A DNA stretch of 64,000 bases from JAPULR01 sp963665075 (GCA_963665075.1 OY762063.1:62001-126000); one strand, 5' to 3'; shown: positions 1-8,785, counted from the stretch's first letter. Numbers and translations: made by a program. Notes: generated from the letters alone by a model not told the origin.

Positions 1-1007
1 TCTTCGGCGACGCGCTGAATCCGTGGAATACGGGAATGGTCCCCGGCGGCTCCAGCAGCGGCTCCGGCGTGGCCGCCGCCGTGGGGCAGTGCACGATTAC
101 GATGGGTTCGGACACGGGCGGCTCTATTCGCATTCCGGCGTCCTTCTGCAACCTGGTCGGTCACAAGCCCACCTACGGCCTGGTGAGCCGCTACGGGGTC
201 AGCCCCCTTTCCTGGGGGTTGGACCACTGCGGCCCAATGACGCGGACGGTTATGGACACCGCCCACGCCATGAACGCCATCGCCGGCCACGACCCCAACG
301 ACCCCACCTCGGCACGGGTTGACGTTCCCGACTACGCGGCGTCGGCGCGGGAGAGCATTAGAGGCCTGTGCCTTGGCGTGCCGAGGGAATTCTTCGATTT
401 TCCGATGGAGAGCGAGGTCAGGGACTCGGTGCAGAAGGCTATGACTGTGCTGGAGGAGTTGGGAGCAGAGCTTGTGGACGTGTCGTGGCCGAATTTCTAC
501 CGCGCCGTCACGATGGGACACCTGATTTCCATATCGGAGGCGTCTTCCATACACACCCACCTGGTAGAAACAAGCGGATCTGAGGAAGTCACCAGGATTC
601 TGCACAAGTTCCCGCGCATCGAGGCGGGGATGATGATTTCCGCCGCCGACTACCTGGAGGTTCTGAAGCTGCGCCGCAACTACACCGAGGAAAGCCACCA
701 GGTTATGAAGGACGTGGATTTGCTTGTCGGGCCTACGATGCCGATGACGCCCTTCCCCTTGGCCTCCGCCGAGGTGAACCTGGAAGGGCAGACCTTCGGC
801 GCGGAGAAGGCCATACCCACCTTCACCCGCCCCTACGACCTGAACGGCTTTCCCGCCGTTTCCGTGCCGTGCGGATTTTCTGAAGCGGGTCTGCCCATCG
901 GATTGCAGATAGCCGCCAAGCCCTACGAGGACCACGTGGTCTTGCGCGCCGCCTACGCCTACGAGCAGGCGACGGAGTGGCACAAGCGGCGTCCATATCT
1001 CCCTTAG
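1..1007 (+). CDS. Amidase signature family enzyme, 5'-truncated by window edge
   Basis: The reading frame is open from the first full codon at position 3 to a TAG at 1005-1007, so the N-terminus and the catalytic lysine lie outside the window. The visible part carries the GGSSSGS glycine/serine signature (about residues 15-21 of the fragment) and the TGGSIRIPA segment, whose serine is the acyl nucleophile of the Ser-cisSer-Lys triad. Family members hydrolyse amide bonds; GatA of the Glu-tRNA amidotransferase belongs here too. No gatB or gatC is visible downstream, and the next gene is an amidohydrolase, so a catabolic amidase is more likely than GatA. The substrate cannot be told from sequence. 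Confidence 0.9.
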   Translation, partial: FGDALNPWNTGMVPGGSSSGSGVAAAVGQCTITMGSDTGGSIRIPASFCNLVGHKPTYGLVSRYGVSPLSWGLDHCGPMTRTVMDTAHAMNAIAGHDPNDPTSARVDVPDYAASARESIRGLCLGVPREFFDFPMESEVRDSVQKAMTVLEELGAELVDVSWPNFYRAVTMGHLISISEASSIHTHLVETSGSEEVTRILHKFPRIEAGMMISAADYLEVLKLRRNYTEESHQVMKDVDLLVGPTMPMTPFPLASAEVNLEGQTFGAEKAIPTFTRPYDLNGFPAVSVPCGFSEAGLPIGLQIAAKPYEDHVVLRAAYAYEQATEWHKRRPYLP

Positions 1008-1056
1008 CGGGAAATGATTGACATAACTATTCCACTGCCGCAAAACGGCCAAATTG

Positions 1057-1085
1057 TTGACAGCGTCCAATGCCGATGATTCAAT
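1057..1085 (+). promoter_or_regulatory. Candidate sigma70-type promoter for the 1140 amidohydrolase
   Basis: TTGACA at 1057-1062 is followed after 17 bp by TTCAAT at 1080-1085, about 55 bp before the start codon. The -35 box is perfect and the -10 box is weak. A second TTGACA lies at 1019-1024 without a good partner. Confidence 0.45.
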
Positions 1086-1139
1086 AGGAATCAGACGCGA
1101 ATAGGGGCGTACAGCATATCTCGGTAGGAGCGGTCAGCC

Positions 1140-2270
1140 ATGCGAAACGGATTCAGGGTCATCGACGCCGACGGTCATTTCTACGAGCCGGAAGACCTTT
1201 GGGACAAGTACCTCAGCCCGGAGTTCCAGGATAGGAGTCCCAAGGTTGCCCGGATGCTGGGCAATTCTATGGTTCAGTTCGAGGGCGAGGAGGGCGGCGT
1301 TTCCCGCTCCGACAAGCTCTTTTCCCAGATGGACGCCAAGTTCGGCCACGCCTTCCGGGACGGCTGGACTCTCGATAGTCGCATCAAAGACATGGACACG
1401 GAGGGTTGGGACATCCAGGTGTGCCTGCCCACCAAGGCCGTTTCGCTGCCCGGCTTCATCCCCGATGACGTGCAGGGCGCCATGTGCGTCGCCTACAACA
1501 GTTGGGCCCACGATTTTTGCAGCGGCGCGCCTGAGCGGATTAAGTTCACCGCCACCGTGCCCGGCCACGACATCGACGACATGGTGTCCGAGATTCGCCG
1601 TTCCGTTTCCGAGCTGGGCGCCGTTTCCGTCTTCCTGCCCAAGGCCATCCCGGAGAAGATGTGGCATCATCCCGACTACACTAAAGTCTGGGAGACGGTT
1701 ACGGAGTTGGACGTGCCGATTTCCGTCCACGGCAGCAGCAGCGCCAGCGGCGACCCGTGGGCCAACGCCCGCTACAACCCCTACGCCGGCCCCTTCATCG
1801 CCCTGGGGCAGGCCATCGGCTTCCCCTTCGAGAACATGATCAACCTGGGGCACTTCATGTACAGCGGCATCCTCGACAAGTTCCCCACGCTGAAGCTGCT
1901 GATTCTGGAGGCGAACTCCGGATGGGTTCCCTTCTGGCTGAACCGGCTGGAGAAGTATTGCGAGGGGCGGCAGTCGGTGTTCTTCGACGAGCACCCGCTG
2001 GATATGACGCCGCAGGAGTATTTCCTGAGGCAATGCGCCGTGGCCGCCGACGCCGACGAGCCTTCTATCAAGTACGTGGTGGATTACATCGGCGACGACA
2101 ACATCGTCTTCAACACGGACTATCCGCACCCGGACGCGCCGGCGACGAACGAGCCGTTGGCGAACATGATGGAGCAGCCGCTGTCGGAGGAAACGAAGCG
2201 GAAGATTCTGTGGGACAACTCGGTGAAGATCTACGGGGAGCGGCTGGTCGCGGGTCATCCCCACGCGTGA
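1140..2270 (+). CDS. Amidohydrolase 2 family metal-dependent hydrolase (paralogue 1 of 3)
   Basis: A 376-residue TIM-barrel hydrolase of the ACMSD/LigW-like Amidohydro_2 family. The N-terminal strand-1 motif is DADGHFYEP, with the D-x-H-x-x-E ligand variant in place of HxH. A conserved His sits in SVHGSS (about residue 200), and NTDYPHPD near residue 325 gives the strand-8 aspartate. These enzymes decarboxylate or hydrolyse carboxylated or cyclic compounds in the cytoplasm; the exact substrate is unknown. GGTAGGAG just upstream supports the ATG at 1140. The paralogues at 3997 and 10167 share the architecture and the D-Y-P-H motif but are clearly diverged. Confidence 0.88.
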   Translation: MRNGFRVIDADGHFYEPEDLWDKYLSPEFQDRSPKVARMLGNSMVQFEGEEGGVSRSDKLFSQMDAKFGHAFRDGWTLDSRIKDMDTEGWDIQVCLPTKAVSLPGFIPDDVQGAMCVAYNSWAHDFCSGAPERIKFTATVPGHDIDDMVSEIRRSVSELGAVSVFLPKAIPEKMWHHPDYTKVWETVTELDVPISVHGSSSASGDPWANARYNPYAGPFIALGQAIGFPFENMINLGHFMYSGILDKFPTLKLLILEANSGWVPFWLNRLEKYCEGRQSVFFDEHPLDMTPQEYFLRQCAVAADADEPSIKYVVDYIGDDNIVFNTDYPHPDAPATNEPLANMMEQPLSEETKRKILWDNSVKIYGERLVAGHPHA

Positions 2271-2327
2271 AGATGCGAAAGAAGTCTGAGAGAACTCTGG
2301 CGCGCCAGTGAAGATTGAGGAGAATGT

Positions 2328-2876
2328 ATGATGCGTTTCCGGCCTGAACTTAGACAACCGGCCCTGTACGTGGTCGGTCTTTCAATCCTGTTTGTTATGA
2401 TGGTGGCGGCGTGCGGCGGCGGCGGCGATACCCCGGCTCCCACGACTACGTCCGCGCCTCAAGCCACAGCGGCCCCGGCGACCCAACCTCAGATCACGCC
2501 CGCGCCGACAACCCCGGACGCTCCCCCGCAATCGGGGGCTTCGTCAGGCTCGGATAAGCTGTTCATCCCCGCCAACGAAACGGGAGAAATTCCGGTGACG
2601 CTCGCGGCCGGGGACGTCTTGGAGATTAACTTCGACGTGCAGTCGAACATCACAGGCGGGCAGAATGTGAGCGCGGGAATCGGCCAGGCTGCGGAAGGCA
2701 TCCAGTTGGTCGTAGCAGACCCGGTGGGGGATCAGGTGTTGACCATCGACCAGACGTTGGTCTCGGACACCGTTTCGGTTGAAGCCAAAGTGAACGGAGA
2801 GCATCTCATACTCTTCTTCAACCCCTTCCTGCTGCAGGCCGTATCCGTTGAGGTCAGCTGGGCGGTTAACCCGTAA
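2328..2876 (+). CDS. Putative lipoprotein of unknown function
   Basis: The protein has 182 residues. A hydrophobic signal segment ends in the lipobox VAAC (about Cys28), followed by GGGGD and a Thr/Pro/Ala-rich linker to about residue 75, then a compact domain of about 105 residues rich in alternating hydrophobic residues, probably beta. It is presumably anchored to the outer face of the cytoplasmic membrane. GAGGAGA precedes a double ATG, so the start may be 2328 or 2331. I do not recognise the C-terminal domain. The gene lies between two amidohydrolase genes; no operon link is obvious. Confidence 0.75.
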   Translation: MMRFRPELRQPALYVVGLSILFVMMVAACGGGGDTPAPTTTSAPQATAAPATQPQITPAPTTPDAPPQSGASSGSDKLFIPANETGEIPVTLAAGDVLEINFDVQSNITGGQNVSAGIGQAAEGIQLVVADPVGDQVLTIDQTLVSDTVSVEAKVNGEHLILFFNPFLLQAVSVEVSWAVNP

Positions 2877-2949
2877 GGGTTTGGCCCAAGGGCCGGTCTC
2901 TCGGTTCTCTCCCATCGACGCATCCTTGCGCCGATAGGCGTAGATTCTC

Positions 2950-2977
2950 TTGACATAGTATGCTGTAAGACGATAGT
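2950..2977 (+). promoter_or_regulatory. Candidate promoter for the coiled-coil protein gene
   Basis: TTGACA at 2950-2955 is followed after 16 bp by GATAGT at 2972-2977. This predicts a leader of about 60 nt before the ATG at 3046. The -35 box is perfect and the -10 box is moderate. Confidence 0.4.
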
Positions 2978-3045
2978 TTAGCCGTACCTTCAATTGCCGA
3001 CGTGGGTTGAATTCAGGATTGCCAAAATCGTTCGTGGAGTAGTGC

Positions 3046-3948
3046 ATGGTAATGACAGAGGCGCCCGTAACCAGGTCTGAACTGAAAGAGGAAATGGCGT
3101 CGTTCAAGTCCGACATGCGGGGCGAGATGCGTCAGGAAATGACCGTATTCAAGACCGAGATGCGGGCCGAAATGCGTGAGCAGATGAAGTCGTTTACGAG
3201 CGACATGAAGGTCGAAATCCGGGACCAAGTGTCGTCGTTCAAGACCGAGATGCGGGATGAAATCCGGGCGACGCAGGCGACGTTCAGGACCGAAATGCGG
3301 GAAGAGATGGTCTCAAACAAGGCCGAGTTGGTACAGGCAATCGCATCCAACAGGGCTGAGTTGATGCAGGCAATCACGATAAACAGAGACGAGTTGATGC
3401 AGGCAATCACGATAAACAGAGACGAGTTGAAGCAGGAAATGGCAGCCGACAGAACTGCGTTCAAAGCTAGTCAAGACGCGCTTAGGGCCGAGTTCAAGAC
3501 TGACAGGGACGCGCTTAGGGTCGAGTTCAAGACTGACAGGGACGCGCTTAGGGCCGAGTTCAAGGCCAACCAGGAGGCCACAAGGGCTGATTTCAAGGCT
3601 GACCGGGACGCGCTTAGGGCCGAGTTCAAGACTGATAGGGACGCCCTTAGAGCCGAGTTCAAGGCCGACCAGGACGCGCTTAGAGCCGAGTTCAAGACTG
3701 ACAGGGACACCCTAAAAGCAGAGTTCAAGGTCAACCAGGAGGCCAGCAGGGCTGATTTCAACGCCGGCCAGGAGGCTACGAGGGCCACTTTCAGCAGGGA
3801 GATGACATTGCTGCGAGATGAATTCCGTCAGCACTTCGCCACCAAAGAGGATCTGCGGTCGTTGGAACTGAGAGTAATGATGCGTCTGAGCGGACTGATG
3901 ATTGCAGGTTTCGCATTGTCTACTACCATTATCAGGCTATGGGCGTAA
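3046..3948 (+). CDS. Long coiled-coil protein with C-terminal membrane anchor
   Basis: The 300 residues are almost entirely helical and charged. Residues about 20-80 repeat with a 15-residue period (FKxEMRxEMRxxMxS type). From about residue 80 to 265 the period changes to 11 residues (LRAEFKTDRDA type, roughly 16 copies). A hydrophobic C-terminal segment (LSGLMIAGFALSTTIIRLW) suggests a tail anchor, giving a rod projecting from a membrane. The FATKEDLRSLELRVMMRL stretch before the anchor is a common ending of small bacterial coiled-coil membrane proteins. Function is unknown. The repeats rule out meaningful homology by composition alone. Confidence 0.8.
   Translation: MVMTEAPVTRSELKEEMASFKSDMRGEMRQEMTVFKTEMRAEMREQMKSFTSDMKVEIRDQVSSFKTEMRDEIRATQATFRTEMREEMVSNKAELVQAIASNRAELMQAITINRDELMQAITINRDELKQEMAADRTAFKASQDALRAEFKTDRDALRVEFKTDRDALRAEFKANQEATRADFKADRDALRAEFKTDRDALRAEFKADQDALRAEFKTDRDTLKAEFKVNQEASRADFNAGQEATRATFSREMTLLRDEFRQHFATKEDLRSLELRVMMRLSGLMIAGFALSTTIIRLWA
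3361..3426 (+). repeat. Perfect 33-bp tandem duplication inside the coiled-coil gene
   Basis: 3361-3393 and 3394-3426 are identical 33-bp units encoding one 11-residue repeat each. The sequence identity points to recent slippage expansion. Neighbouring repeats at 3463-3790 are the same length but diverged. Confidence 0.9.
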
Positions 3949-3996
3949 GCAATCTCGGCATAGGGTTCACAAACTAACGAAGAGGTGGGAACGAAC

Positions 3997-5124
3997 ATGG
4001 GCTACAACATTATTTCCGGGGACAGCCACATCGACCTGCGGTTCATGCCGGAGGATCTCTTTACGTCGAACGCCTCGGCGTCAATGGTGGACAAGATGCC
4101 CCACGTGGTGGAGGCCGACACCGGCAAACGCTGGAACGCCGGCGGGATTGACCTGGGCGTGGTCGGCCACGACGTGGACGCGAGCACTTTCAGCACCGAG
4201 ATGGGCACCCGCTGGAACGCCATGATTGAGGCCGGATTCTACGAAGACGCCGACCAGGGCTATCATCCCACCAATCCCACCCTCCGCATCAAGGACCAGG
4301 ACAAGGACGGCATAGACGCGGAGGTCATCTACGGCCTGCTGCGGATTTCCCACACCCTCAACGACAACGACCAGATTGTCGAAATCTTCCGCATCTACAA
4401 CGACTGGCTGGCGGACTTCTGCAAGAGCCACCCCGGCCGCTTCGCCGGGCTGGCCTGCATCCCCAACCACAGCCCCCAGGCCGCCGCGGACGAGCTTCGT
4501 CGCGCGGCGGAGATTGGCCTGCACGGGGGAGACTTCGGCGTCGCGGGCGCGGTCAAGCCCATCTATCATCGCGATTGGGACGCGCTCTGGGAAGCCTCCC
4601 ACGACACGGGCCTTTCCCTTTCGTTCCACACCACGGGCCTGCTGCCCAGGGCGATTGGCGGCGCGGATGCGTCCGACTACGACGAGGTATACCACAACGT
4701 CCGAACCACCATGTTCCAGCTTCAGGGCGCGGAATTCGTCACGAGCATCATCTTCTCCGGCGCCTGCGAGCGATACCCGAACTTCAAGTTCGTCCTCGGC
4801 GAGTGCGGCGTCAGCTGGATTCCCTACGTCATCGACCGGATGGACCACGAGGGCGAGGGACAATCCGGCATCTCCATGCTGCCCAGCGAATACTGGAACC
4901 GGCAGGGCTTCTCCACCTTCCAGAAGGAGAACGTGGCAGGCCAGCTGATTCCCCTTGTGGGCGCGGGCAACGTCATCTGGGGTTCCGACTATCCCCACCA
5001 GGACGGCGTCTGGCCCGACTCCCTGGACACCATCGAGGAAAACCTACGCGACCTGAATGACGACGACGCCAAGCAGAAGGTGATTCGGGACAACGCGGCG
5101 GCGCTCTACGGCTTCGAATTGTAG
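3997..5124 (+). CDS. Amidohydrolase 2 family metal-dependent hydrolase (paralogue 2 of 3)
   Basis: A 375-residue member of the Amidohydro_2 TIM-barrel family. Visible motifs are GDSHID at the N-terminus (strand-1 metal ligands), SFHTTG near residue 205 (strand-5 His region) and WGSDYPHQD near residue 330 (strand-8 Asp). I chose the ATG at 3997 over an in-frame GTG at 3985 because AGAGGTGGG lies at ribosome-binding distance from the ATG and overlaps the GTG. The substrate is unknown; likely roles are hydrolysis or non-oxidative decarboxylation in aromatic or heterocyclic catabolism. Confidence 0.88.
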   Translation: MGYNIISGDSHIDLRFMPEDLFTSNASASMVDKMPHVVEADTGKRWNAGGIDLGVVGHDVDASTFSTEMGTRWNAMIEAGFYEDADQGYHPTNPTLRIKDQDKDGIDAEVIYGLLRISHTLNDNDQIVEIFRIYNDWLADFCKSHPGRFAGLACIPNHSPQAAADELRRAAEIGLHGGDFGVAGAVKPIYHRDWDALWEASHDTGLSLSFHTTGLLPRAIGGADASDYDEVYHNVRTTMFQLQGAEFVTSIIFSGACERYPNFKFVLGECGVSWIPYVIDRMDHEGEGQSGISMLPSEYWNRQGFSTFQKENVAGQLIPLVGAGNVIWGSDYPHQDGVWPDSLDTIEENLRDLNDDDAKQKVIRDNAAALYGFEL

Positions 5125-5244
5125 CGGGCGTTCGGGAGCAATCGGATGGGGTGGGTTGCGTTGAGTTGCTCACCCCCATCCCCGTATCAAGTACGGGGCA
5201 GGCTCTAACCTTCCCCCATCAAGGTGGAAGGGATGAGAGGATGG

Positions 5245-6789
5245 TTAGCCCGCCTCCGTTATCGGTTGAGCCAGAATCCACAGGCTCACCATCGTGTAGC
5301 CCACCATCAGAACCAGCATCGGCAGCTGACTTCGCAGCGCCAACGCCCGGTCTTTGAACGTCCGCAGGGCTATGGCGTGGGCCAGGAACACGGATATGAT
5401 GTGCCCCACCACTATTGCGGCCACGGCTAGCAGCCAGGTTGTGCGCGCGCCGATGACCCGCAGGTTGGTCTGGTAGTCCGTCGTTCCGAATAAGTCCCAA
5501 CCGAATCCCAGCGGATCCGACGCCAGCGGGATGGCAAGCTGCCCCTGAATCAGCAGGAACGACAGGAAGTGGGCCAGGTGGTAGGCCAGGGCGATGGGGA
5601 TGAGAGAATATACGAAGACGCGGGCCAACCTGCCCACCGCTTCCGGACGCCCAACAACCTGCGCCATCACTCGAACCGTTGCCAGATAGACCAGTCCGAA
5701 AAGCAGCGGAAACGCCAGCAGCCCCAGCGTGCCCACGGCCTCGCTGCTGCCCGCGAAGGCGCGGCTGAGGCCGTCATGGATGGTTGCCCACAGCGGCGTG
5801 GCGGTCAACCCATCGTAAGTAACCGTCGAGAGCAGCAGGACGACCAGAGTCGCCGTTGACGTTGACACGACCTCGTTCCGCAGCAGTCCGGCGGCGAAGG
5901 GCCGAAGGTTGAACTCCCTTTTGTCATGCCGTGCTTGGCGGAAGCATCGGCCGCAATCGATGCAGTCGCCGTCTTTGTCGCGGCAGTCAAGGGAGCGCTC
6001 CCGGCAGGCGGATTCGTCCCGGCTGCGAATCTCCGTAGGCGCGAACTTCGACAGAAAGCCGAAAACCAGGGTGAATGCCTCGCCGTGTCGGAGCCACCGG
6101 TCCTTGCCGTAGATGAGCATCCCCGCCCAGGTGATGATTGAATAGTTGATGGCGAAACGGGCCAGGTGGGCAGGGATAGCGGAGTCCACGTAGACCAGTT
6201 CGATCCAGGCAAATGCCCAGAACAGAATCAGGGCGGGCCAGACGCCGAATCGCTTGGGATAGCTGTACCCAAGGCTTAATTCCCTGCCGTTGGCGACGGC
6301 GTCAAAGACCCATTCCGCCCAACCAAAAATAATCTTCCAGGGGTTGATGAGGGCCCACACGTTGCCCACCAGCGCCGACGCGTAGGCCAGGCCCACCCAC
6401 CATAGAATCCAAACCAGGACGGGCGCCAGGTTGTCCGTCGGCTCCTGTTCGCCCACAAGGCCGCCGACGACCACCAGCAGAAACAGCCCCGCCGACGCCA
6501 GTTGAAGCGGGAATATGGCGACGGGATGTGTCAGCAGCCGGAAGGGCGGCCATCTCAGCAGATTCAGGCGAGGGTAGCCGCGTCCCCCCGTGTCTCCCCG
6601 CATGAACACGCCGATGACGACGAAGGAGAGGGCGACGGCGGCCCCCGCGCCCGTCACGTACAGCCACAGCGGGACGGGCAGGTCGTAGCGTTCGCCGAAG
6701 CCGTGGGCGTAGGCCGTGGCCGGCGAAAGCGCAGCCGCGACCAGGGCGAGGGTTGCGCCCACAAGGGCTATGCGTGGCAATGAGCGCAT
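5245..6789 (-). CDS. Polytopic membrane protein with internal cysteine cluster
   Basis: About 514 residues with a signal-like N-terminus ending near AYAHG and roughly 10-12 membrane segments. Between segments there is a hydrophilic loop with five cysteines in the order C-x6-C-x6-C-x2-C-x2-C; its core CIDCGRC resembles part of an iron-sulfur or zinc motif. The extended frame begins seven codons earlier, but the ATG giving MRSLPRIAL sits 4 bp after the upstream lipoprotein stop, so the two genes are coupled. The HGFGERYDLPVPLWLY beginning recalls proteins annotated in databases as fenitrothion hydrolase-like; I recall this only loosely and would not assign that activity. It is the last gene of a five-gene minus-strand cluster. 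Confidence 0.75.
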   Translation of the reverse strand: MRSLPRIALVGATLALVAAALSPATAYAHGFGERYDLPVPLWLYVTGAGAAVALSFVVIGVFMRGDTGGRGYPRLNLLRWPPFRLLTHPVAIFPLQLASAGLFLLVVVGGLVGEQEPTDNLAPVLVWILWWVGLAYASALVGNVWALINPWKIIFGWAEWVFDAVANGRELSLGYSYPKRFGVWPALILFWAFAWIELVYVDSAIPAHLARFAINYSIITWAGMLIYGKDRWLRHGEAFTLVFGFLSKFAPTEIRSRDESACRERSLDCRDKDGDCIDCGRCFRQARHDKREFNLRPFAAGLLRNEVVSTSTATLVVLLLSTVTYDGLTATPLWATIHDGLSRAFAGSSEAVGTLGLLAFPLLFGLVYLATVRVMAQVVGRPEAVGRLARVFVYSLIPIALAYHLAHFLSFLLIQGQLAIPLASDPLGFGWDLFGTTDYQTNLRVIGARTTWLLAVAAIVVGHIISVFLAHAIALRTFKDRALALRSQLPMLVLMVGYTMVSLWILAQPITEAG

Positions 6790-6793
6790 AGTG

Positions 6794-7567
6794 CTACCGA
6801 GGCAGCACAATCAGCCGCCCCAGGTCGACTTCCACCGGCTCCGCCGCGGAGGGTTGGCTGGCCTGATGGTCCGGCGCGGTCACGGGTTCGCCGGGGATTG
6901 TCACGGTAGTCGTCGCCTCTACGGGATTGCCGCCAACGGCGTACTGCTCGTGGCTGTTGGCGTTCAGGGTAATGCGGATGTTTCGCTCCCCGGGGTCGAG
7001 GGCGGAAATGTGGTGCTCGTTGGCGAAAGCCCGCTCAAGCTTCACGCCGTCCACGTAAACGTGGGCATGACCCTCGCCGGAGACGTGGGGTTGGTCCACC
7101 TTGTCCGGCGCGAAGGTCAAGCCGGTGGTGGCGATGTTCAGGTTAACGCCGACCTCTCCGTCCGATGCGGCTTCGACGCTGACGGACATTCCAGCCGGGG
7201 CCTCGATGGTCTTCGCGTGGTGGTCGGGGACGCCGATGCCCTCAAGCAGGATGTGGACGGTGATGGGGAAGCTGCCCGTGACGTCGGCGGTGAAGTCCAG
7301 GGTGGCGGTGACGTTTGGCATCAACATCAATTCGCGGTCGTAGCCGTGAAGGTGGAAGCTGGCGGCTTCGTCGGCGGTTATGTTGAAGGTGACCCTGTCG
7401 TCCTGCGCCACCTTGAATTCCGGTTCAGACTCTACGAGTCCGCGATAGGCAATTTGCAGGTCGAAGGTAACGTCCTCCGGCTCGCCGCCGCTGCCGCAGG
7501 CGGAAACGACGATTGCGCCCATCAGAACCAGAAATAGAAGCCACGTCGTTATGATTGACTTCGGCAT
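6794..7567 (-). CDS. Lipoprotein with cupredoxin-like and C-terminal beta domains
   Basis: 257 residues. The signal peptide ends in the lipobox VSAC (about Cys24). Residues about 35-115 look like a cupredoxin-type fold (DDRVTFNITADE, FHLHGYDRE, GSFPITVHI), though a full type-1 copper ligand set is not evident. A second domain (about 125-225) has GEGHAHVYVDGVK and LNANSHEQYAVGG, a histidine-rich module seen in secreted proteins. It lies 4 bp upstream of the polytopic membrane protein. A periplasm-side partner in metal handling or redox chemistry is a reasonable inference but unproven. Confidence 0.75.
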   Translation of the reverse strand: MPKSIITTWLLFLVLMGAIVVSACGSGGEPEDVTFDLQIAYRGLVESEPEFKVAQDDRVTFNITADEAASFHLHGYDRELMLMPNVTATLDFTADVTGSFPITVHILLEGIGVPDHHAKTIEAPAGMSVSVEAASDGEVGVNLNIATTGLTFAPDKVDQPHVSGEGHAHVYVDGVKLERAFANEHHISALDPGERNIRITLNANSHEQYAVGGNPVEATTTVTIPGEPVTAPDHQASQPSAAEPVEVDLGRLIVLPR

Positions 7568-7611
7568 CCTTCACTCCTCTTTGTTGATTTCTTGCATGGG
7601 AGCCTTGCCCT

Positions 7612-8181
7612 TCAGCCGCCGCCACGTCGTTGCCGCCGTTTCCGACCCCACGAAAGGGCCACCAATCCGACGAGCACGACCAGAACCAGCAGAATTCCCA
7701 CCACGCCGAGGTTCACGCTTCCGCGGCGAGCCACCGTAAGGGGGATGTCCACGACTTCCTCGCCCAATGGACTGCCTACGCTGACGGTGAACAGCCACCC
7801 ACCGATTTCACTCACGGGAACGTCCACGGTATAGATGTTGGGGCCGTCCAGGGATGCTACGCCCGCCACAGGGCCGACGGATTCAGGCTCGGCGTCGCCG
7901 GTGGAGCGTCCCCACAGGGCAATCTCGGCGCCTTCCACGGGTTTCACCTCGTCGGCCTGGGCGAGGAACACCACGAAGTGCATCGTGCCGACGAAGGGCG
8001 CGGTGGTGACCCGCATGAAGTAGGGGCCGACGCCGCCCGCGAAGACCTCGCGGCTGCCGGCGTGGATGCCGTTGGCGGAGGCGGGAGAGACGTGGACGAC
8101 CGCGAAGGCGAGGACGCCAAGGGCGACTGCGGCGGCGGTCAGGACGCCGGACATTTTAGTTGGGCGCGTTGCTCCGTTCAT
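7612..8181 (-). CDS. Secreted, C-terminally anchored beta-domain protein
   Basis: 189 residues. An N-terminal signal segment is followed by a beta-rich domain of about 110 residues (positions 40-150; VEGAEIALWGRS, GGWLFTVSVG) of the kind seen in YtkA/FixH-like immunoglobulin folds. A C-terminal membrane helix (VGILLVLVVLVGLVALSW) ends in a basic RKRRQRR tail. The topology implies an outside domain held by one helix. It lies 44 bp upstream of the cupredoxin-like lipoprotein in the same direction. Start choice is uncertain; a second ATG ten codons later also fits. Confidence 0.65.
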   Translation of the reverse strand: MNGATRPTKMSGVLTAAAVALGVLAFAVVHVSPASANGIHAGSREVFAGGVGPYFMRVTTAPFVGTMHFVVFLAQADEVKPVEGAEIALWGRSTGDAEPESVGPVAGVASLDGPNIYTVDVPVSEIGGWLFTVSVGSPLGEEVVDIPLTVARRGSVNLGVVGILLVLVVLVGLVALSWGRKRRQRRGGG

Positions 8182-8214
8182 TTGACGGCAGACGGCGCCG
8201 AGCCGTCACCCCGG

Positions 8215-8457
8215 CTACTCCTCCTCGCCTTCGTCGTCTTTCTTCTTCGCATCCCTGTCGTAGGCGAATTTCAGCCCGTACAGGACGTAGGCAAACAGGG
8301 CGGCCCCAAGCATGACCATGATGAATCTGTAAAGTCTGCTTCCGCCGTCCGTATTCGTGAGCAGTTCGATAAATTGGAAGAGCAGCAGGAAGCCCACGAC
8401 GACAAGCAGCACTTTTATCCATTTTACCGACCACTTGGATAAATCAAACAAATCCAT
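8215..8457 (-). CDS. Small two-helix membrane protein (paralogue A)
   Basis: 80 residues: an amphipathic start, a helix at about 14-33, a second at about 44-62, then a charged tail rich in K, D and E. It is clearly related in layout and sequence to the next gene upstream (LYGLKFAYDRDAKKKDDEGEEE versus LYGLKLGFDKEKRKK), so the two arose by tandem duplication. Function unknown; the context is the membrane/lipoprotein cluster downstream. Confidence 0.65.
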   Translation of the reverse strand: MDLFDLSKWSVKWIKVLLVVVGFLLLFQFIELLTNTDGGSRLYRFIMVMLGAALFAYVLYGLKFAYDRDAKKKDDEGEEE

Positions 8458-8524
8458 TTATGGTTGAATCCCCTTCATGCGAAAGTTGAGCCGGACGAGA
8501 CGAAGAAAACCTTCGCGCCTTCGG

Positions 8525-8785
8525 CTATTCTTCTTCCCCTTCCTCCTGCGGATTATCCTTTTTCCTCTTCTCCTTGTCGAAGCCGAGTTTCAGCCCGTAC
8601 AGCGACCAGCCGAAAAAGGCCGCCGCCCCCAGGGTGTACAGGTACGTCGATAGCTCGACCCCCTTCTCGAAAAACAGCGCGTCCATCACCAACGCGACGA
8701 AATTCCATAGCAGAATCACGCCGGCGAAGATGACGAATCGCTTGCGCCCCTTCAAATCCAGCCATTGGAATGGTTCCCACTTCAT
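8525..8785 (-). CDS. Small two-helix membrane protein (paralogue B)
   Basis: 86 residues, with two hydrophobic helices (about 18-38 and 48-66) and an acidic EEGEEE ending. First gene of the minus-strand cluster running to 5245. Shares the YGLK-(F/L) segment and acidic tail with the 8215 gene. The conserved pair suggests a heteromeric or regulatory membrane unit; no function is recognised. Confidence 0.65.
   Translation of the reverse strand: MKWEPFQWLDLKGRKRFVIFAGVILLWNFVALVMDALFFEKGVELSTYLYTLGAAAFFGWSLYGLKLGFDKEKRKKDNPQEEGEEE

Noticed and set aside
1134..2357. Long minus-strand open frame opposite the first amidohydrolase
   Set aside because: It mirrors a well-supported gene; in GC-rich DNA the antisense frame is open by codon bias. 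Similar shadows opposite the genes at 4081-4998, 14000-15379, 18413-20047, 35586-36704, 36622-37659 and 59101-60180 were dropped for the same reason.
3361..3790. Regular 33-bp direct repeats resembling a CRISPR array
   Set aside because: The repeats are contiguous without spacers, keep one reading frame and encode 11-residue coiled-coil units.
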